DNA from: DSWT01 sp035373625
Lineage (GTDB): Bacteria > Chloroflexota > Anaerolineae > B4-G1 > SLSP01
Length of the DNA stretch: 64,000 nucleotides
Reading direction: 5' to 3'
Assembly (NCBI GenBank): GCA_035373625.1
Contig: DAOSNS010000025.1
Span: forward strand, 7,451-71,450
Part shown: positions 51,022 to 60,786 of the stretch, in pieces
Numbering within the stretch: position 1 is the first letter of the stretch
How the letters are laid out: each line of letters opens with the position of its first letter
Notes under the pieces: generated by a model
The model's database searches: none
The model's input: the letters and a program-made list of their open reading frames with translations, nothing else
What the model was told of the DNA's origin: nothing
Program-made: the position numbers and the translations under genes

Positions 51022-52608
51022 GTGATTGATAAAACCGGAGAGTTTGTCGGGGAGTCCCAAAAGGTCGCGCGCGCAGCGGCGTTGATTTCGATTGGGAATA
51101 TTGTCAGCCGCGCGCTGGGACTGGCCCGCGATATGGCGAAATCGTACTTCTTTGGCGCTGGCGGGGCCGTCAGCGCCTTTGACGTTGCCGCGCAAGTCCC
51201 GACGATGTTCTATGATCAGTTCGTGGGCGGACTGCTCAATTCCGCGCTGGTGCCGGTCTTCTCGGATTACGCCCGTGATAAGAGCCGCACTGAACTCTGG
51301 CGCGTCTTCAGCTTTGTCCTTTCGTTTCTTGCCTTGATCCTGGGGGGGCTGGTGCTATTTGTGGAAATTGCTGCGCCGTGGATCGCCCAAATCCTGGGCA
51401 AGGGTCTCGAACCGCAGTACGCAGACCTCGCTACGGCTATGATCCGCATCACTGCGCCGGCGGTTTTCTTCCTCAACATCGCCGGGTTGATTTCCGGCGT
51501 GTTGTATGCGCTGCAACGCTTCACATTGCCGGCATTCACCGCCGCCGTTTTCAATGCGACGGTCGTGCTGGTTATCCTCGTGGGACATACGACGCTTGGC
51601 GCCCGCGCGTTGGCGGCGGGCTGGTTCTGTGCCAGCATGGCACAGGTGCTTTTTCAGTGGCCCGGCCTGCGGGGCGCACGCCTGCGTTTCAGGTCACCCC
51701 TTCCTCTGCACCCGGCGTTGGTCAAGATAGGGCAACTCTATCTGCCCATCGGCCTGGGCTTGTTGGTAGATCAGGCCGCCGTGGCGTTGAGTTTTAACAT
51801 CGCCTCGCGGACCGGGCCGAGCGGAATCGCGTGGATGAAGTATGCCGCCACGTTGATTCAGTTTCCGCTAGGGCTGACCGTCACGGCAATTTCGATCGCT
51901 ATCTTGCCCACGCTATCGCGTTATGCCGCCGATGCCAATGAGGAAGCCTTTCGCGCTACCCTCGCACAAGGATTGCGCCTGGTGCTGATCCTCGTCATCC
52001 CGGCGGCTATGGCACTCCTGGTGATGGGAGAGCCGGTCGTCGCGCTTATCTATCAACGCGGCGAGTTTTTGCCTGCCGATACGACCGCGACCACCGAAGC
52101 CTTGCGCTTTTCCATCCTGGGGCTAATCTTCGCGGCGCTCGATCAGCCGCTGGTCTATGCTTTCTACGCGCGCAAGGACACGTGGACGCCGGCGCTGGTC
52201 GGTATGGGGACGAACGTGCTGTATGTGGTGCTGGCCGTTGTACCGACGTTGTTTGGGCCGCCGCAACTGTGGGCGCTCATTCTGGCGAACTCGTTCAAGC
52301 TCGCCGCCCATGCGCTGTGGATGCTCTACCTGTTTACCCGCAAGGTGGGCAGCCTGCGCCCGCACCGCATCGAAAGGGCCACGCTGGCGGCGCTCGGCGC
52401 CTCACTTGTGATGGCCGTGCCGATCGTCATCGTTCTGCTCGTGCTTGAGAATCGTGTCCCGGCCGGGGCATGGGGCTACCTGATCCGTATCTTCACCGCG
52501 GGCATAGCAGGTCTGAGCATTTATCTATTCTTACTATGGTTGATGGATACGGAAGAGTTGACTCTTCTGCGACAGGCGCTTCGCCGTCCACCGAATGGTG
52601 GGGAATGA
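51022..52608 (+). CDS. murJ: Lipid II flippase MurJ
   Basis: A 528-residue MOP-superfamily transporter with about fourteen membrane helices that moves lipid II across the membrane for peptidoglycan synthesis. Family features are SIGNIVSRALGLARDMAKSYFFG, FVGGLLNSALVPVFSDY and QFPLGLTVTAISIAILPTLSRYA. GTG 51022 (AAGG upstream) gives the family length. A longer frame from GTG 50893 would add 43 residues without similarity. The space 50735-51021 also holds an AAAAGGGC/GCCCTTTT hairpin near 50757-50786. Confidence 0.88.
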   Translation: MIDKTGEFVGESQKVARAAALISIGNIVSRALGLARDMAKSYFFGAGGAVSAFDVAAQVPTMFYDQFVGGLLNSALVPVFSDYARDKSRTELWRVFSFVLSFLALILGGLVLFVEIAAPWIAQILGKGLEPQYADLATAMIRITAPAVFFLNIAGLISGVLYALQRFTLPAFTAAVFNATVVLVILVGHTTLGARALAAGWFCASMAQVLFQWPGLRGARLRFRSPLPLHPALVKIGQLYLPIGLGLLVDQAAVALSFNIASRTGPSGIAWMKYAATLIQFPLGLTVTAISIAILPTLSRYAADANEEAFRATLAQGLRLVLILVIPAAMALLVMGEPVVALIYQRGEFLPADTTATTEALRFSILGLIFAALDQPLVYAFYARKDTWTPALVGMGTNVLYVVLAVVPTLFGPPQLWALILANSFKLAAHALWMLYLFTRKVGSLRPHRIERATLAALGASLVMAVPIVIVLLVLENRVPAGAWGYLIRIFTAGIAGLSIYLFLLWLMDTEELTLLRQALRRPPNGGE

Positions 52609-53891
52609 GAAAGATGATGAAGCGTACCATAATCCTACGTCTTATCCTTAGCGGGTTGATCGTGTTGTTGAGCGGGTGTACCGTAGATGCTGCGGGGTCA
52701 ACCCTGCCGCCCGATAAACAAATCGTCATCCTGTGGCATGGCTTCACGGGCACGGAATCCAGGGCTTTGCAGATGTTGACCGATCAGTTCAATGCGGACA
52801 ATGATCGGGGCATCGTTTTGATCACCGAATATCAGCAGGACATCATTGCCAAAATCGAAGCTACCGACGCCGGACACCATCCCGATCTGGTGCTCATCTG
52901 GCCCAAAGACTTGCAGATGTATCTCAGCGCCGGCTTGATCAGCACGACGCCGGACCTTGCGCCGGCCATACGCCGGGAACATGCTGACTTGCTGCCGATG
53001 GCTGCCGCGCTTTACACGGTGGACGGTACACTTCAGGCGTTGCCATTGGGATTGCTCACTTATTTGATGTATTACAACGTGGATTGGGTCGGTGACCTGG
53101 GGTACACATCGGCCACGGCGACGTGGGATGATTGGCAACGGACGGCGTGTGCGGCAACCAATCCGCTCGGCGGGCAGGTGGGGATAGGATTGCCTGCTCA
53201 GGCGAGCAGCCTGTTGGCGTTGCTGACCTCTGGCGGAGCCGAGATCGTCGGGACGGATGGATACTACAATTTCGCCGATAAGGCCGGTCAGCAGACTGCC
53301 GGGGTGCTCAACACGGTACTCAGCAGCGCATGTGGCATCGTGTACAACGATATGAGCACAGGCATAACGCGGCTCAGCCACAGTTCGATGGCGATGTTGA
53401 TCGAGTCGAGCATGCACCTCAAGGAGATCGAGCGGGCTGTCATCAACGGCCGCAACTTCAAATTGGGATTGACCGCATTGCCGGGGCCATCCGGGCCTGG
53501 GCCTACGTTATGGCACGGACCGGCCGTAGCCATTGTGTCGCCGGCAGGGGAGCGGCGCGCTGCGGCGCTGAGCGTTTTGGAATGGTTCTTCTCATCCACA
53601 GCACAATCCACGTGGAGTACAATGACCCACTACCTGCCGGTGCGCCGTTCGCTCATCGAAGCGCGCCTCAATACGGAGAATCTGCTTGAGATCGAAGCTA
53701 ACTTGTTGCAGATCGCGCTTGCGGCGGCGGATAACGGAACCTGGGTGGCCTGGCCACGCTATACCGACAATATGGCATGCCGCGCCTCGCTTTTGAGGGC
53801 ATTGCTGGCACTCAAAGAGAGCACGCCCACGCCGGGCGCATACATTGACATTGCCGTTACGGCATGCAATACAGCGGTCAAGCCGTACTAA
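52605..53891 (+). CDS. ABC transporter substrate-binding lipoprotein (sugar type)
   Basis: A 428-residue extracellular solute-binding protein of family 1. The lipobox is VLLSGC near residue 25. The mature part opens with QIVILWHGFTG, followed by FNADNDRGIVLI, DLVLIWPKDLQMYLSAG and LPLGLLTYLMYYN. ATG 52605 overlaps the murJ stop as ATGA. No permease or ATPase gene is adjacent, so its partner transporter is elsewhere. Confidence 0.82.
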   Translation: MRKMMKRTIILRLILSGLIVLLSGCTVDAAGSTLPPDKQIVILWHGFTGTESRALQMLTDQFNADNDRGIVLITEYQQDIIAKIEATDAGHHPDLVLIWPKDLQMYLSAGLISTTPDLAPAIRREHADLLPMAAALYTVDGTLQALPLGLLTYLMYYNVDWVGDLGYTSATATWDDWQRTACAATNPLGGQVGIGLPAQASSLLALLTSGGAEIVGTDGYYNFADKAGQQTAGVLNTVLSSACGIVYNDMSTGITRLSHSSMAMLIESSMHLKEIERAVINGRNFKLGLTALPGPSGPGPTLWHGPAVAIVSPAGERRAAALSVLEWFFSSTAQSTWSTMTHYLPVRRSLIEARLNTENLLEIEANLLQIALAAADNGTWVAWPRYTDNMACRASLLRALLALKESTPTPGAYIDIAVTACNTAVKPY

Positions 53892-53899
53892 AGGAGCGC

Positions 53900-55000
53900 A
53901 TGAAAACCACGGTTTGTCTGCGCAGGGGGATGCAATGGCTGTTGGCCACGGTGCTGACATTGCTGCCACTCGCCGGCCTGTCTCGCCCGGCAACCTCGCA
54001 GGATAGCCCGGCCGCCGAATTCTATCAACTGGTCAACCGCGCGCGGCTGGGGCTTGGTCTGTCACCTTTTGGCTCCTCGACGTTGTTGACGCAGGCTGCA
54101 CAGCGTCATGCCGACGATATTGCCAGACGTGGTGTCGCCACCCACGAAGGTTCAGACGGGTCCGACTATCGGCGGCGCATCCGTGATGCAGGCTACCGCG
54201 CCTGGAATGATGGCTTGCTGGTGGACGAGGCCGTGTGGCTGGGCCTGGGTGGACCTGCTGAGGCCCTGAATTGGTTCTACGGGAATCCTGAGGAATGGGC
54301 GCGTTTTACCGACCCTCGTTATCGGGAAATCGGCGTGGGCTATGCTGAAGACAGCCAGGGTGTGCATTACCTGGTTGTGACGTTCGGGGCGCGTCCCGGC
54401 GTGTTGCCCATTTTTATCAACGATGGCGCCAGCGTGACCGACTCGCCGGTCGTGGCCGTGCGCCTGACCAATGAGGAAGCGGTGCCGCTCGGCGAAGGTT
54501 CCTGGATCGGCAAGGCGATTGAGGTGCAATTAAGTCACACGCCCGATTTCAATGATGTTCCCTGGCAACCCTGGGAGCCGTTGTTGCCCTGGGCCTTGTC
54601 GGGCACAGAACCTGGCGATTACGCGGTCTACGTGCAATTCCGCGACGGCGCCAATCGCACCGCGGTCGCCGAAGCCACCATCCGCCTCGTGGCGCCCGGC
54701 GAAGTTCCTCCTACAGCCACCCCATGGCCGGGTTTGATCTTGCAGCCCACCACGCCTTTTCCCACGGCTCCGGAGACGCCGGCAGTGACACAACCGGCGA
54801 CGGAATCCGGTACGCCGTTTGCCCCAACCCCCACACCGGTGTTCGCAACGCCGGAACCTTTCCCCACCTGGACCCCGCTTGCAGAACCGGAACTCCAGGA
54901 CACGAAAACCGGGCCGTCCAACTGGCCTCTCATTGCCGGCTTTCTTCTGCAAGGTGTCGCGCTCCTCCTGGGTGCCGCTGCTTTTCTCCGTCGGCGGTGA
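53900..55000 (+). CDS. Secreted CAP (SCP/PR1) domain protein with C-terminal anchor
   Basis: A 366-residue exported protein. A signal peptide (about 1-37) precedes a CAP domain (about 40-175: FYQLVNRARLGLGLSPF, AAQRHADDIARRG, the ARFTDPRYREIGVGYA region). Then come an unrecognised beta domain, a Pro/Thr-rich stalk, and a C-terminal membrane helix that ends in RRR. Function of bacterial CAP proteins is poorly known. ATG 53900 has AAGGAG upstream and follows the lipoprotein gene by 8 nt. Confidence 0.8.
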   Translation: MKTTVCLRRGMQWLLATVLTLLPLAGLSRPATSQDSPAAEFYQLVNRARLGLGLSPFGSSTLLTQAAQRHADDIARRGVATHEGSDGSDYRRRIRDAGYRAWNDGLLVDEAVWLGLGGPAEALNWFYGNPEEWARFTDPRYREIGVGYAEDSQGVHYLVVTFGARPGVLPIFINDGASVTDSPVVAVRLTNEEAVPLGEGSWIGKAIEVQLSHTPDFNDVPWQPWEPLLPWALSGTEPGDYAVYVQFRDGANRTAVAEATIRLVAPGEVPPTATPWPGLILQPTTPFPTAPETPAVTQPATESGTPFAPTPTPVFATPEPFPTWTPLAEPELQDTKTGPSNWPLIAGFLLQGVALLLGAAAFLRRR

Positions 55001-55008
55001 GTTGTAGT

Positions 55009-55063
55009 CGTCAGTTGTCAGTGGTCAGTCGTCAGTCGTCAGTCGTCGGTTGTCAGTCGTCAG
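55009..55063. repeat. Heptamer repeats (TCAGTCG)
   Basis: Eight 7-bp units TCAGTTG/TCAGTGG/TCAGTCG in direct order between the CAP and YitT genes. Confidence 0.85.
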
Positions 55064-55093
55064 TTTAACGTGCCAACGCCTGGAGAGGTGCTA

Positions 55094-55978
55094 ATGAAAA
55101 AGCTCAAGCAACATCCCAAATTCAGAAATGCGATTCGCAATATCAACGATTATTTGCTCATTTTTATCGGGGCAGTGATTATCGCGGCCAATGTGCCCTT
55201 GTTCCTGGAACCCAACCACGTGGTCTCGACCGGCGTGACCGGTTTGGGGATGCTGGCCTATTATCTGTGGGGATGGCCCATCGGTCTGGTGACGCTGTTG
55301 GTCAATATTCCCTTGTTACTTGCCGGGATTAAATGGGGCGGCGGATTGCGCTTTTTCACCCGCACGATTTTTGCCGTCATCGTCTACACCGTAGCGATTG
55401 ATGTGTCGAGTCGCTATCTGTCGCCTGTAGGCGCTGACCCGCTGCTGTATACGTTGTTCGGCGGGCTGCTGGACGGCATCGGCATTGGGCTGGTGCTGCG
55501 GGGACGCGGTACCACCGGCGGGACGGATATTGTGGCGCAATTGCTGACGCGCTATCACGGCATCCCTTTTGGTCAAGTGCTCATCGGGATCAACGGCCTT
55601 ATACTGCTTGGTGCGGCGGCGGTCGTCGGCATTACACCGGTGTTGTATGCGTTGGTGATCAACTTTGTGTCGGGGCGGGTGGTGGATTTCGTTCAGGAAG
55701 GTGTGGGGTACGCGCGTTCGGCGCTCATCATCTCCGAGGCATACCTGACGGTGCGGCAGGCAATCTTCGAGAAATTGGGACGTGGGGTGACCATTCTGGA
55801 AGCGCGCGGCGGCTACACCGAAACGCCGCGTCCCGCGCTGTACGTGGTGGTTTATCGCACCCAGGTCACGCAGCTCAAAAATATCATTGCGGAGATTGAC
55901 CCTAACGCTTTTGTGGTAGTCTCCGAGGCGCATGAGGTGTTAGGAGAAGGATTTCGTCCAGCGGCAGGGGCTGTTTAG
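55094..55978 (+). CDS. YitT family membrane protein
   Basis: A 294-residue protein with five membrane helices (DUF161) and a C-terminal DUF2179 domain (about 205-290, ALIISEAYLTVRQAIF, RGVTILEARGGY, IAEIDPNAFVVVSEAHEVLGEGF). GRGTTGGTDIVAQLL near 143 is the family signature. Function unknown in the family. ATG 55094 has GGAGAGG upstream; the eight-residue longer start lacks a ribosome site. Confidence 0.85.
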   Translation: MKKLKQHPKFRNAIRNINDYLLIFIGAVIIAANVPLFLEPNHVVSTGVTGLGMLAYYLWGWPIGLVTLLVNIPLLLAGIKWGGGLRFFTRTIFAVIVYTVAIDVSSRYLSPVGADPLLYTLFGGLLDGIGIGLVLRGRGTTGGTDIVAQLLTRYHGIPFGQVLIGINGLILLGAAAVVGITPVLYALVINFVSGRVVDFVQEGVGYARSALIISEAYLTVRQAIFEKLGRGVTILEARGGYTETPRPALYVVVYRTQVTQLKNIIAEIDPNAFVVVSEAHEVLGEGFRPAAGAV

Positions 55979-56007
55979 GGTGTGAAATCACATGTGAGGC
56001 CCGAGTC

Positions 56008-56223
56008 TTGATGAACACCCAACAGGTGTTATCAAAAAATGCAAGAGGAGCGTTTTGTTCAAATGGGCAGAAGATCAACACTTTTTTCGTCGAGCGGGTC
56101 AACCTGACGCTGTGCCGCCTGGTCAGCCGGTTGCACCGCAAAACCCTATGTTTCTCCAAGAAGCGGGAGTACCTGGTGTATCATCTGCATCAGCGCATGT
56201 CACATGGGGGTAGAGTGGCATGA
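56008..56223 (+). pseudogene. IS1-like transposase C-terminal remnant
   Basis: About 45 residues (VERVNLTLCRLVSRLHRKTL, CFSKKREYLVYHLH) match the C-terminal end of IS1-family transposases, including the catalytic Glu before the Arg. The N-terminal two thirds are missing. It overlaps the 3' end of the convergent methyltransferase gene. The inverted terminal ends were not identified. Confidence 0.5.
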
Positions 56224-57428
56224 TAGGTACGCATAGCCACATTGCGGTGAACCAACCGGGAATTCACGCGACATTCAGCTTGTAAAGACAGCCCATTGGC
56301 GGCGCGCAGCAGGACAGATTCCCGGCGCAGAGACCACCAATGTCTGGTTCGGGCCAATTCCAAAGTCAAGGTAAAAGTCTGATCTTGCGAGTCGAGGTAC
56401 GGTTCGATGAGCAACGTGATCTTGTCAGCATCTGGCGTTATGACTTCCTCGGCTACAGTCTGGCGATCCTGATGAAGCGCAACACGAATTGGATGCGAAG
56501 TTTGCATGGCCAGATCAACTTCGACGCGATACAAACCAGGATAAGGAGAACGAAACGTCTGAACAAGGCGTTGATGATCGTTAAGCGTGATTGGCTCCGC
56601 AACCTGGTCGCCAGGATACACACCCAACAGCATCCAGCGGGAAAGAGAGGCATCCCAGAAGATCGGCGCCAATTCATCCGCTGCAGCCTGAAGATAAGCA
56701 GGTAAAGTCACCGAAAACTCACCCGCTGCCCGATTGTGTCCGAAGCAGAGCATGTTTTCACATTCCTCCAGGCGATCATCCTGAACACGATAGTCCTCCA
56801 ACCGGATTTCGGCGTTAGACTTAGAGAACAGAACTTTGTGCGGTTCGGACAAAGTTAAACAACGCTGAGGAATACCGCGGAACCACGTGTGCGGAAAGAC
56901 CCTCCGAGCGACTGCTTGATATTCGCTCCACGTCATTTCACTTGGATGGTGAGGGTTAGTAGTCCCATAAGGGCTAAAGATAGCCTTGTTTGGCGTCGTT
57001 ATCAGGCAAAAACCATCCGGCACCAACAGACGCCGTATTTCATACATGAACTGTTCCGCTGACGATAGGTGCTCAATCACCTGCGAAGAAAATATGAAGT
57101 CAAACGAGGCATCGGCAAAAGGCAAATTTAAAGCATCTGCGCGTACATAACGTAAACGAGGATGTGGATAAGCAGATTGAGCATAGCGCAAGGCCACATG
57201 ACTGAGGTCAACTGCGGTCACCTGGCCTGCTCCGTAACTCGCCAACCAAAAAGCGCCATAACCGACGCCGCAACCCAAATCAAGGACGCGCCGATTGTAG
57301 CTGTACCGCAAAGCCTCCCGGTAAGACGCCATATGCCCCAAGTGCATAGCCGCATTATAAGTACGAGGATCTGGCAAATAACGTTCGCCCTCGTTGGTGA
57401 TAACCGAAGCCAAATCGGTGATGTTCAT
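56190..57428 (-). CDS. Class I methyltransferase with C-terminal extension
   Basis: A 412-residue protein. Residues about 40-165 form a SAM-binding fold: VLDLGCGVGYGAFWLA, VTAVDLSH, ALNLPFADASFDFIFSSQVIEHL and LVPDGFCLITTPN. The remaining 230 residues are beta-rich and unrecognised. It lies between transposase fragments and looks less GC-rich than its neighbours, both signs of transfer. Substrate unknown. Confidence 0.78.
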   Translation of the reverse strand: MNITDLASVITNEGERYLPDPRTYNAAMHLGHMASYREALRYSYNRRVLDLGCGVGYGAFWLASYGAGQVTAVDLSHVALRYAQSAYPHPRLRYVRADALNLPFADASFDFIFSSQVIEHLSSAEQFMYEIRRLLVPDGFCLITTPNKAIFSPYGTTNPHHPSEMTWSEYQAVARRVFPHTWFRGIPQRCLTLSEPHKVLFSKSNAEIRLEDYRVQDDRLEECENMLCFGHNRAAGEFSVTLPAYLQAAADELAPIFWDASLSRWMLLGVYPGDQVAEPITLNDHQRLVQTFRSPYPGLYRVEVDLAMQTSHPIRVALHQDRQTVAEEVITPDADKITLLIEPYLDSQDQTFTLTLELARTRHWWSLRRESVLLRAANGLSLQAECRVNSRLVHRNVAMRTYHATLPPCDMR

Positions 57429-57599
57429 TGACAGCCCTCCAAACCTTTGTTTTCAGTGAAAACACACCTTAACGCATTCTCGTACCCATACTTCGCCAAC
57501 AGCACCCCCGCCTGCCGCTCCCACTCCGCGATGAGCTGCTGCATCAGCCCGCGCAGATCGTCCACCAGATGGCCCAACGTCTGCGAGAGCGTCTCGAAG

Positions 57600-57872
57600 A
57601 CGCACGCAGCGCAGCGCCGACAAGTGGAGCTGACGGCGATTGATCGCGAAATTCAACGTATTCAGAAGTTGGTCAACAAGTATGATTACACCACGCCGGA
57701 AATCATTGCGCAGCGGGTGCAACAGAAGGCGTTCAAGAAACGGGCCGCGCAACACTACTTCACTATTGAGGTGCGCGCCCATGAGGACCGCCCCGCGGCC
57801 CCGCTGGAACTGTGCTACACGGTGGGGCAAGCCCGCGTGCAGCAAGAGGCTGAGTTGGATGGCGTCTACTGA
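57600..57872 (+). pseudogene. IS1634-like transposase fragment
   Basis: The frame RRQVELTAIDREIQRIQKLV to EAELDGVY resembles the helical and beta parts of IS1634-type transposases, ending at the E-x-x-LDG-x-Y motif. No start or catalytic N-terminus is present. Just upstream (57450-57600) a minus-strand frame (LMQQLIAEWERQAG) might be another remnant. Confidence 0.42.
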
Positions 57873-58011
57873 ACGGATTGCCAGTTTGCTCTTTCTAATC
57901 ATGGTGGGGTGTCTGGTGGCAGGCTTGCTCAAGCGATAAGTGCGGCACGCGCTGGCCGAACGGCAGGACCCCATCCGCGGCCTAATGCCCGAAGGAGGTG
58001 ATGCCTTGCGG

Positions 58012-58244
58012 CCTACCATCCCGCGAATAATGAGCGGATCGCTGTCTGCGCCTTGTATGGGCCGTTGATTGAGCAAGCCCTGGCCAATTGGGGTGACTAT
58101 CGGCTGCGGCTGGCATTGGATACCTCGCGGTTGTGGGAGCAGTACTGCATCGTGCGGATTTCGGTAATCTATCGGGGACGGGCCGTGCTGTTGGTATGGA
58201 TGGTGTTGGAACATAAGAGTAGTAGTGTGGGCTACACCTCATAG
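58012..58244 (+). pseudogene. IS4-like transposase N-terminal fragment
   Basis: The frame from YHPANNERIAVCALYG continues into RLALDTSRLWEQYCIVRISV and GRAVLLVWMVLEHKSSSVGY. That is the first catalytic Asp region and the GRA-[PLV] segment of IS4-family transposases. A stop follows at 58242. It belongs to a different family from the fragment before it. Confidence 0.5.
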
Positions 58245-58286
58245 CCAGCTGAAGTCACTGCGACGAGAGTGATGAAACCCCGTGTG

Positions 58287-59195
58287 CTATAGTGCACCTG
58301 TTTCCCCGGCCAATACCGTCTCCAATGCGGTGATGGCAACTTCGATCATGCCGTCGTCCGGTTCGCGGGTGGTGAGCCGTTGCAGCGCCAGGTTGGGGGT
58401 GATGATCGCGCGGATGATCGGATTGCGCGCGTACTTACCGGTGAAACGCAGCACCTCGTAGGCGATCCCTGCAATGACCGGAAGGAGCAATAACCGCGAC
58501 GCAACGCGCAGCAGGAATGTGGGTTTGCCCAACGGCGCGAACACGAGGATGGAGATGAAGACCACGATGAGCAGGAACGCCGTCCCACAGCGCGCATGCG
58601 TGGTCGAAAAAGTGCGCACACTTTCGACGGTGAGCGGCGCGCCGGCCTCGTGAGCATTGATCGTCTTATGCTCCGCGCCGTGATAGGCAAACACCCGGCG
58701 AATGTCCGCTACCTGTCCAACGGCAGCGATATAGCCGATGAGCAGACACAGCCGGATAAGCCCCTCGACGATGTTGAAGAGCAACGCCCGCTCCGGCACC
58801 AGCAACCCGGCCAGGAACGACGGCAGCACCATAAAGAGCGCCATGCCACCCAACAGCCCCAGCGCGCCGGTTGCCAGTCCCATACCGCCGCTCATCGTGA
58901 ATTCTGGATCATCGGCCTGTCCCACAATCTCGGCGGAGAAGAACAGCGCCTTCATCCCCAACCCGAGCGAATCCCACAGCAACGGTATCCCGCGCAGAAA
59001 CGGAACCTTGCTGAAAAAGCCCCGATAGAAGTTGCTCAACGGCTCCTTTTTGACGACGACCTCGCCATCCGGGCGCCGCACGGCGACCGCGGCGTTGTAT
59101 TTGCCACGCATCATCACACCTTCGATCACGGCCTGCCCACCATAGGCCCAGCCGAGGGTTTTGCGTTTTTCCTGTTCCACCGTATCTTCAGCCAT
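58287..59195 (-). CDS. DUF1385 membrane protein
   Basis: A 302-residue protein with several membrane helices and the DUF1385 signature: WAYGGQAVIEGVMMRG near 16, FAYHGAEHKTINAHEAG near 165 and STTHARCGTAFLL. Function unknown in the family. ATG 59195 has GGAGA five bases upstream. Last gene of the minus-strand group from the ABC transporter. Confidence 0.85.
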   Translation of the reverse strand: MAEDTVEQEKRKTLGWAYGGQAVIEGVMMRGKYNAAVAVRRPDGEVVVKKEPLSNFYRGFFSKVPFLRGIPLLWDSLGLGMKALFFSAEIVGQADDPEFTMSGGMGLATGALGLLGGMALFMVLPSFLAGLLVPERALLFNIVEGLIRLCLLIGYIAAVGQVADIRRVFAYHGAEHKTINAHEAGAPLTVESVRTFSTTHARCGTAFLLIVVFISILVFAPLGKPTFLLRVASRLLLLPVIAGIAYEVLRFTGKYARNPIIRAIITPNLALQRLTTREPDDGMIEVAITALETVLAGETGAL

Positions 59196-59230
59196 CAACT
59201 CTCCTTGCATAACGTTTGAACGTTCCAACA

Positions 59231-60085
59231 TCAAATGCTCCGCCGGGCTTTTTCCCACGCGCTCAAAATCGCACGCCGCAGCAGTACTTTCGCCATTTCC
59301 AGGCGGTATTCGGCGCTGCCACGAAAGTCGCCGATGGGGTTTAATTCTGACAGCGAGGCCGGTAACGCCCCCATAACCTTCTCCTGTGTGAGAAGCTGGC
59401 CTTTGAGCAAATGTTCGGTCTTGTAGAGACGCGCGGGTCTGGCATCTGCGCCGCCGATGGCCAGGCGCACCTCGGCAGGCAGTCCCTCTTCAACGGCGAC
59501 GTAAGCCGCCGCGCAGACGATGGGCTTGTCCTTCGGCGAACGTCCCACCACCTCGAAGGCGGCAGCGCTGCGCGCGGGAGGACGCTTGACGCGCACTTCG
59601 GTGATGAGCACGCGCGTTTTGATGAGACGGTCGCGGTAGGCCACGAAGCTGGTGAACGGCGCCGTGTGCATCACCGGGTCGGCGTAGAGGATGTTGGCGT
59701 CGAGCACCAACAACGCCGTCGTGATAGGGTCCGCCGGGCCGGCGACAATGAGCGTGCCGCCGAGCGTGCCTTGCTCACGCAGGTTGCGCGACTGTGTGTA
59801 ACCTGCCGCCCGCGCGAGAAGCCCATCCGCCAGCGTTCCGGCGTCGGGATGATCTATGATGGCCTGCAACGTGGCGGTGGCACCCAGCCGTACACCGTCA
59901 ACGGTGCTGTCTATGAAGTTGAGGCCGGCGTCTTGCAAGTCCACAACCATTTCAAGATGCGGGTCGCCCTGCGCTACCGTCCATGCGCCGCCGCCGATAT
60001 AGACGGCATTGGGATTCGACTGTACCAGCGCGATGGCTTCTTCGATATTGGTTGGACGTTTGTAGACCTTGACGTTTCGCAACAT
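59231..60085 (-). CDS. Xanthine dehydrogenase family FAD-binding subunit
   Basis: A 284-residue subunit of molybdenum hydroxylases. FAD-binding motifs are YIGGGAWTVAQG near 33 and GTLGGTLIVAGPADPI near 115; the C-terminal CO-dehydrogenase flavoprotein domain follows. Such subunits pass electrons from an iron-sulfur partner to NAD. No Mo or [2Fe-2S] subunit gene is adjacent, so this copy is isolated. Start 60085 has GGAGG. Confidence 0.85.
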   Translation of the reverse strand: MLRNVKVYKRPTNIEEAIALVQSNPNAVYIGGGAWTVAQGDPHLEMVVDLQDAGLNFIDSTVDGVRLGATATLQAIIDHPDAGTLADGLLARAAGYTQSRNLREQGTLGGTLIVAGPADPITTALLVLDANILYADPVMHTAPFTSFVAYRDRLIKTRVLITEVRVKRPPARSAAAFEVVGRSPKDKPIVCAAAYVAVEEGLPAEVRLAIGGADARPARLYKTEHLLKGQLLTQEKVMGALPASLSELNPIGDFRGSAEYRLEMAKVLLRRAILSAWEKARRSI

Positions 60086-60109
60086 ATACACCTCCACGAC
60101 TTTCTGTTC

Positions 60110-60586
60110 TCAGCCCCAATACTTCCGCTCTTCTTCCCAGGCTTTGAGCATGTCCCCCGTAGGACAAACGACGACGGCGGTGGCTTCGGCGGTGACGGTG
60201 CCGTCGAGCAGGCGGATTTCACCGGCGACTTCCGCGGCCCGCGAGCGCAGCCGCACGATCCATCCGACGGCAATCAGAGGCGTTTCGGTGGGGGTGGGCT
60301 TGCGGTAGCGCAGTTCCAGTTTCGCCGTGACCCAGAACTGTTCTTCATCCCGACCGATGTTGATCGCGCGTCCCGTTGTCTCATCGAGAATTGTAGCCAG
60401 AATCCCCCCGTGGACAACCCCCGGATACCCCTGATACTGCGCCGGGATGTTCAACGGTGCGATCACCTGATGGGTCTCCGGGTCCTCGTAGAAGTGCAAA
60501 TGCAGTCCCACCGGATTCTCCCGTCCACACACAAAACACATCCGCGAGGTTCCTTGTACCTTCCAATCCGCTCGAATTTCGCTCAT
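60110..60586 (-). CDS. PaaI-type thioesterase (hotdog fold)
   Basis: A 158-residue acyl-CoA thioesterase-like protein with the hotdog motif GYPGVVHGGILATILDETTGRAI, and an N-terminal CFVCGRENP segment that could bind zinc. ATG 60586 (MSEIRADW) was chosen; the longer frame runs into the heptamer array and would give a repetitive TSNKQPE tail that is not protein-like. Substrate unknown. Confidence 0.8.
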   Translation of the reverse strand: MSEIRADWKVQGTSRMCFVCGRENPVGLHLHFYEDPETHQVIAPLNIPAQYQGYPGVVHGGILATILDETTGRAINIGRDEEQFWVTAKLELRYRKPTPTETPLIAVGWIVRLRSRAAEVAGEIRLLDGTVTAEATAVVVCPTGDMLKAWEEERKYWG

Positions 60587-60601
60587 CCCTTTTTTACTCG
60601 T

Positions 60602-60786
60602 TACTGGTTTCTGGTTGCTTGTTTCTGGTTGCTTGTTGCTTGTTTCTGGTTGCTTGTTGCTGGTTTCTGGTTGCTGGTTGCTTGTTGCTGGTTGCTTGTT
60701 GCTCGTTTCTGGTTGCTTGTTGCTGGTTGCTTGTTGCTCGTTTCTGGTCTGGTTACTCGTTGCTCGTTTCCGGTTACTCGTTACTT
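60602..60786. repeat. Large heptamer array (GTTGCTT)
   Basis: About 26 direct 7-bp units GTT[GTA]CT[TGC], with one 5-bp slip, from the thioesterase start to the stop of the permease gene. The largest heptamer array in the window. Confidence 0.92.
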
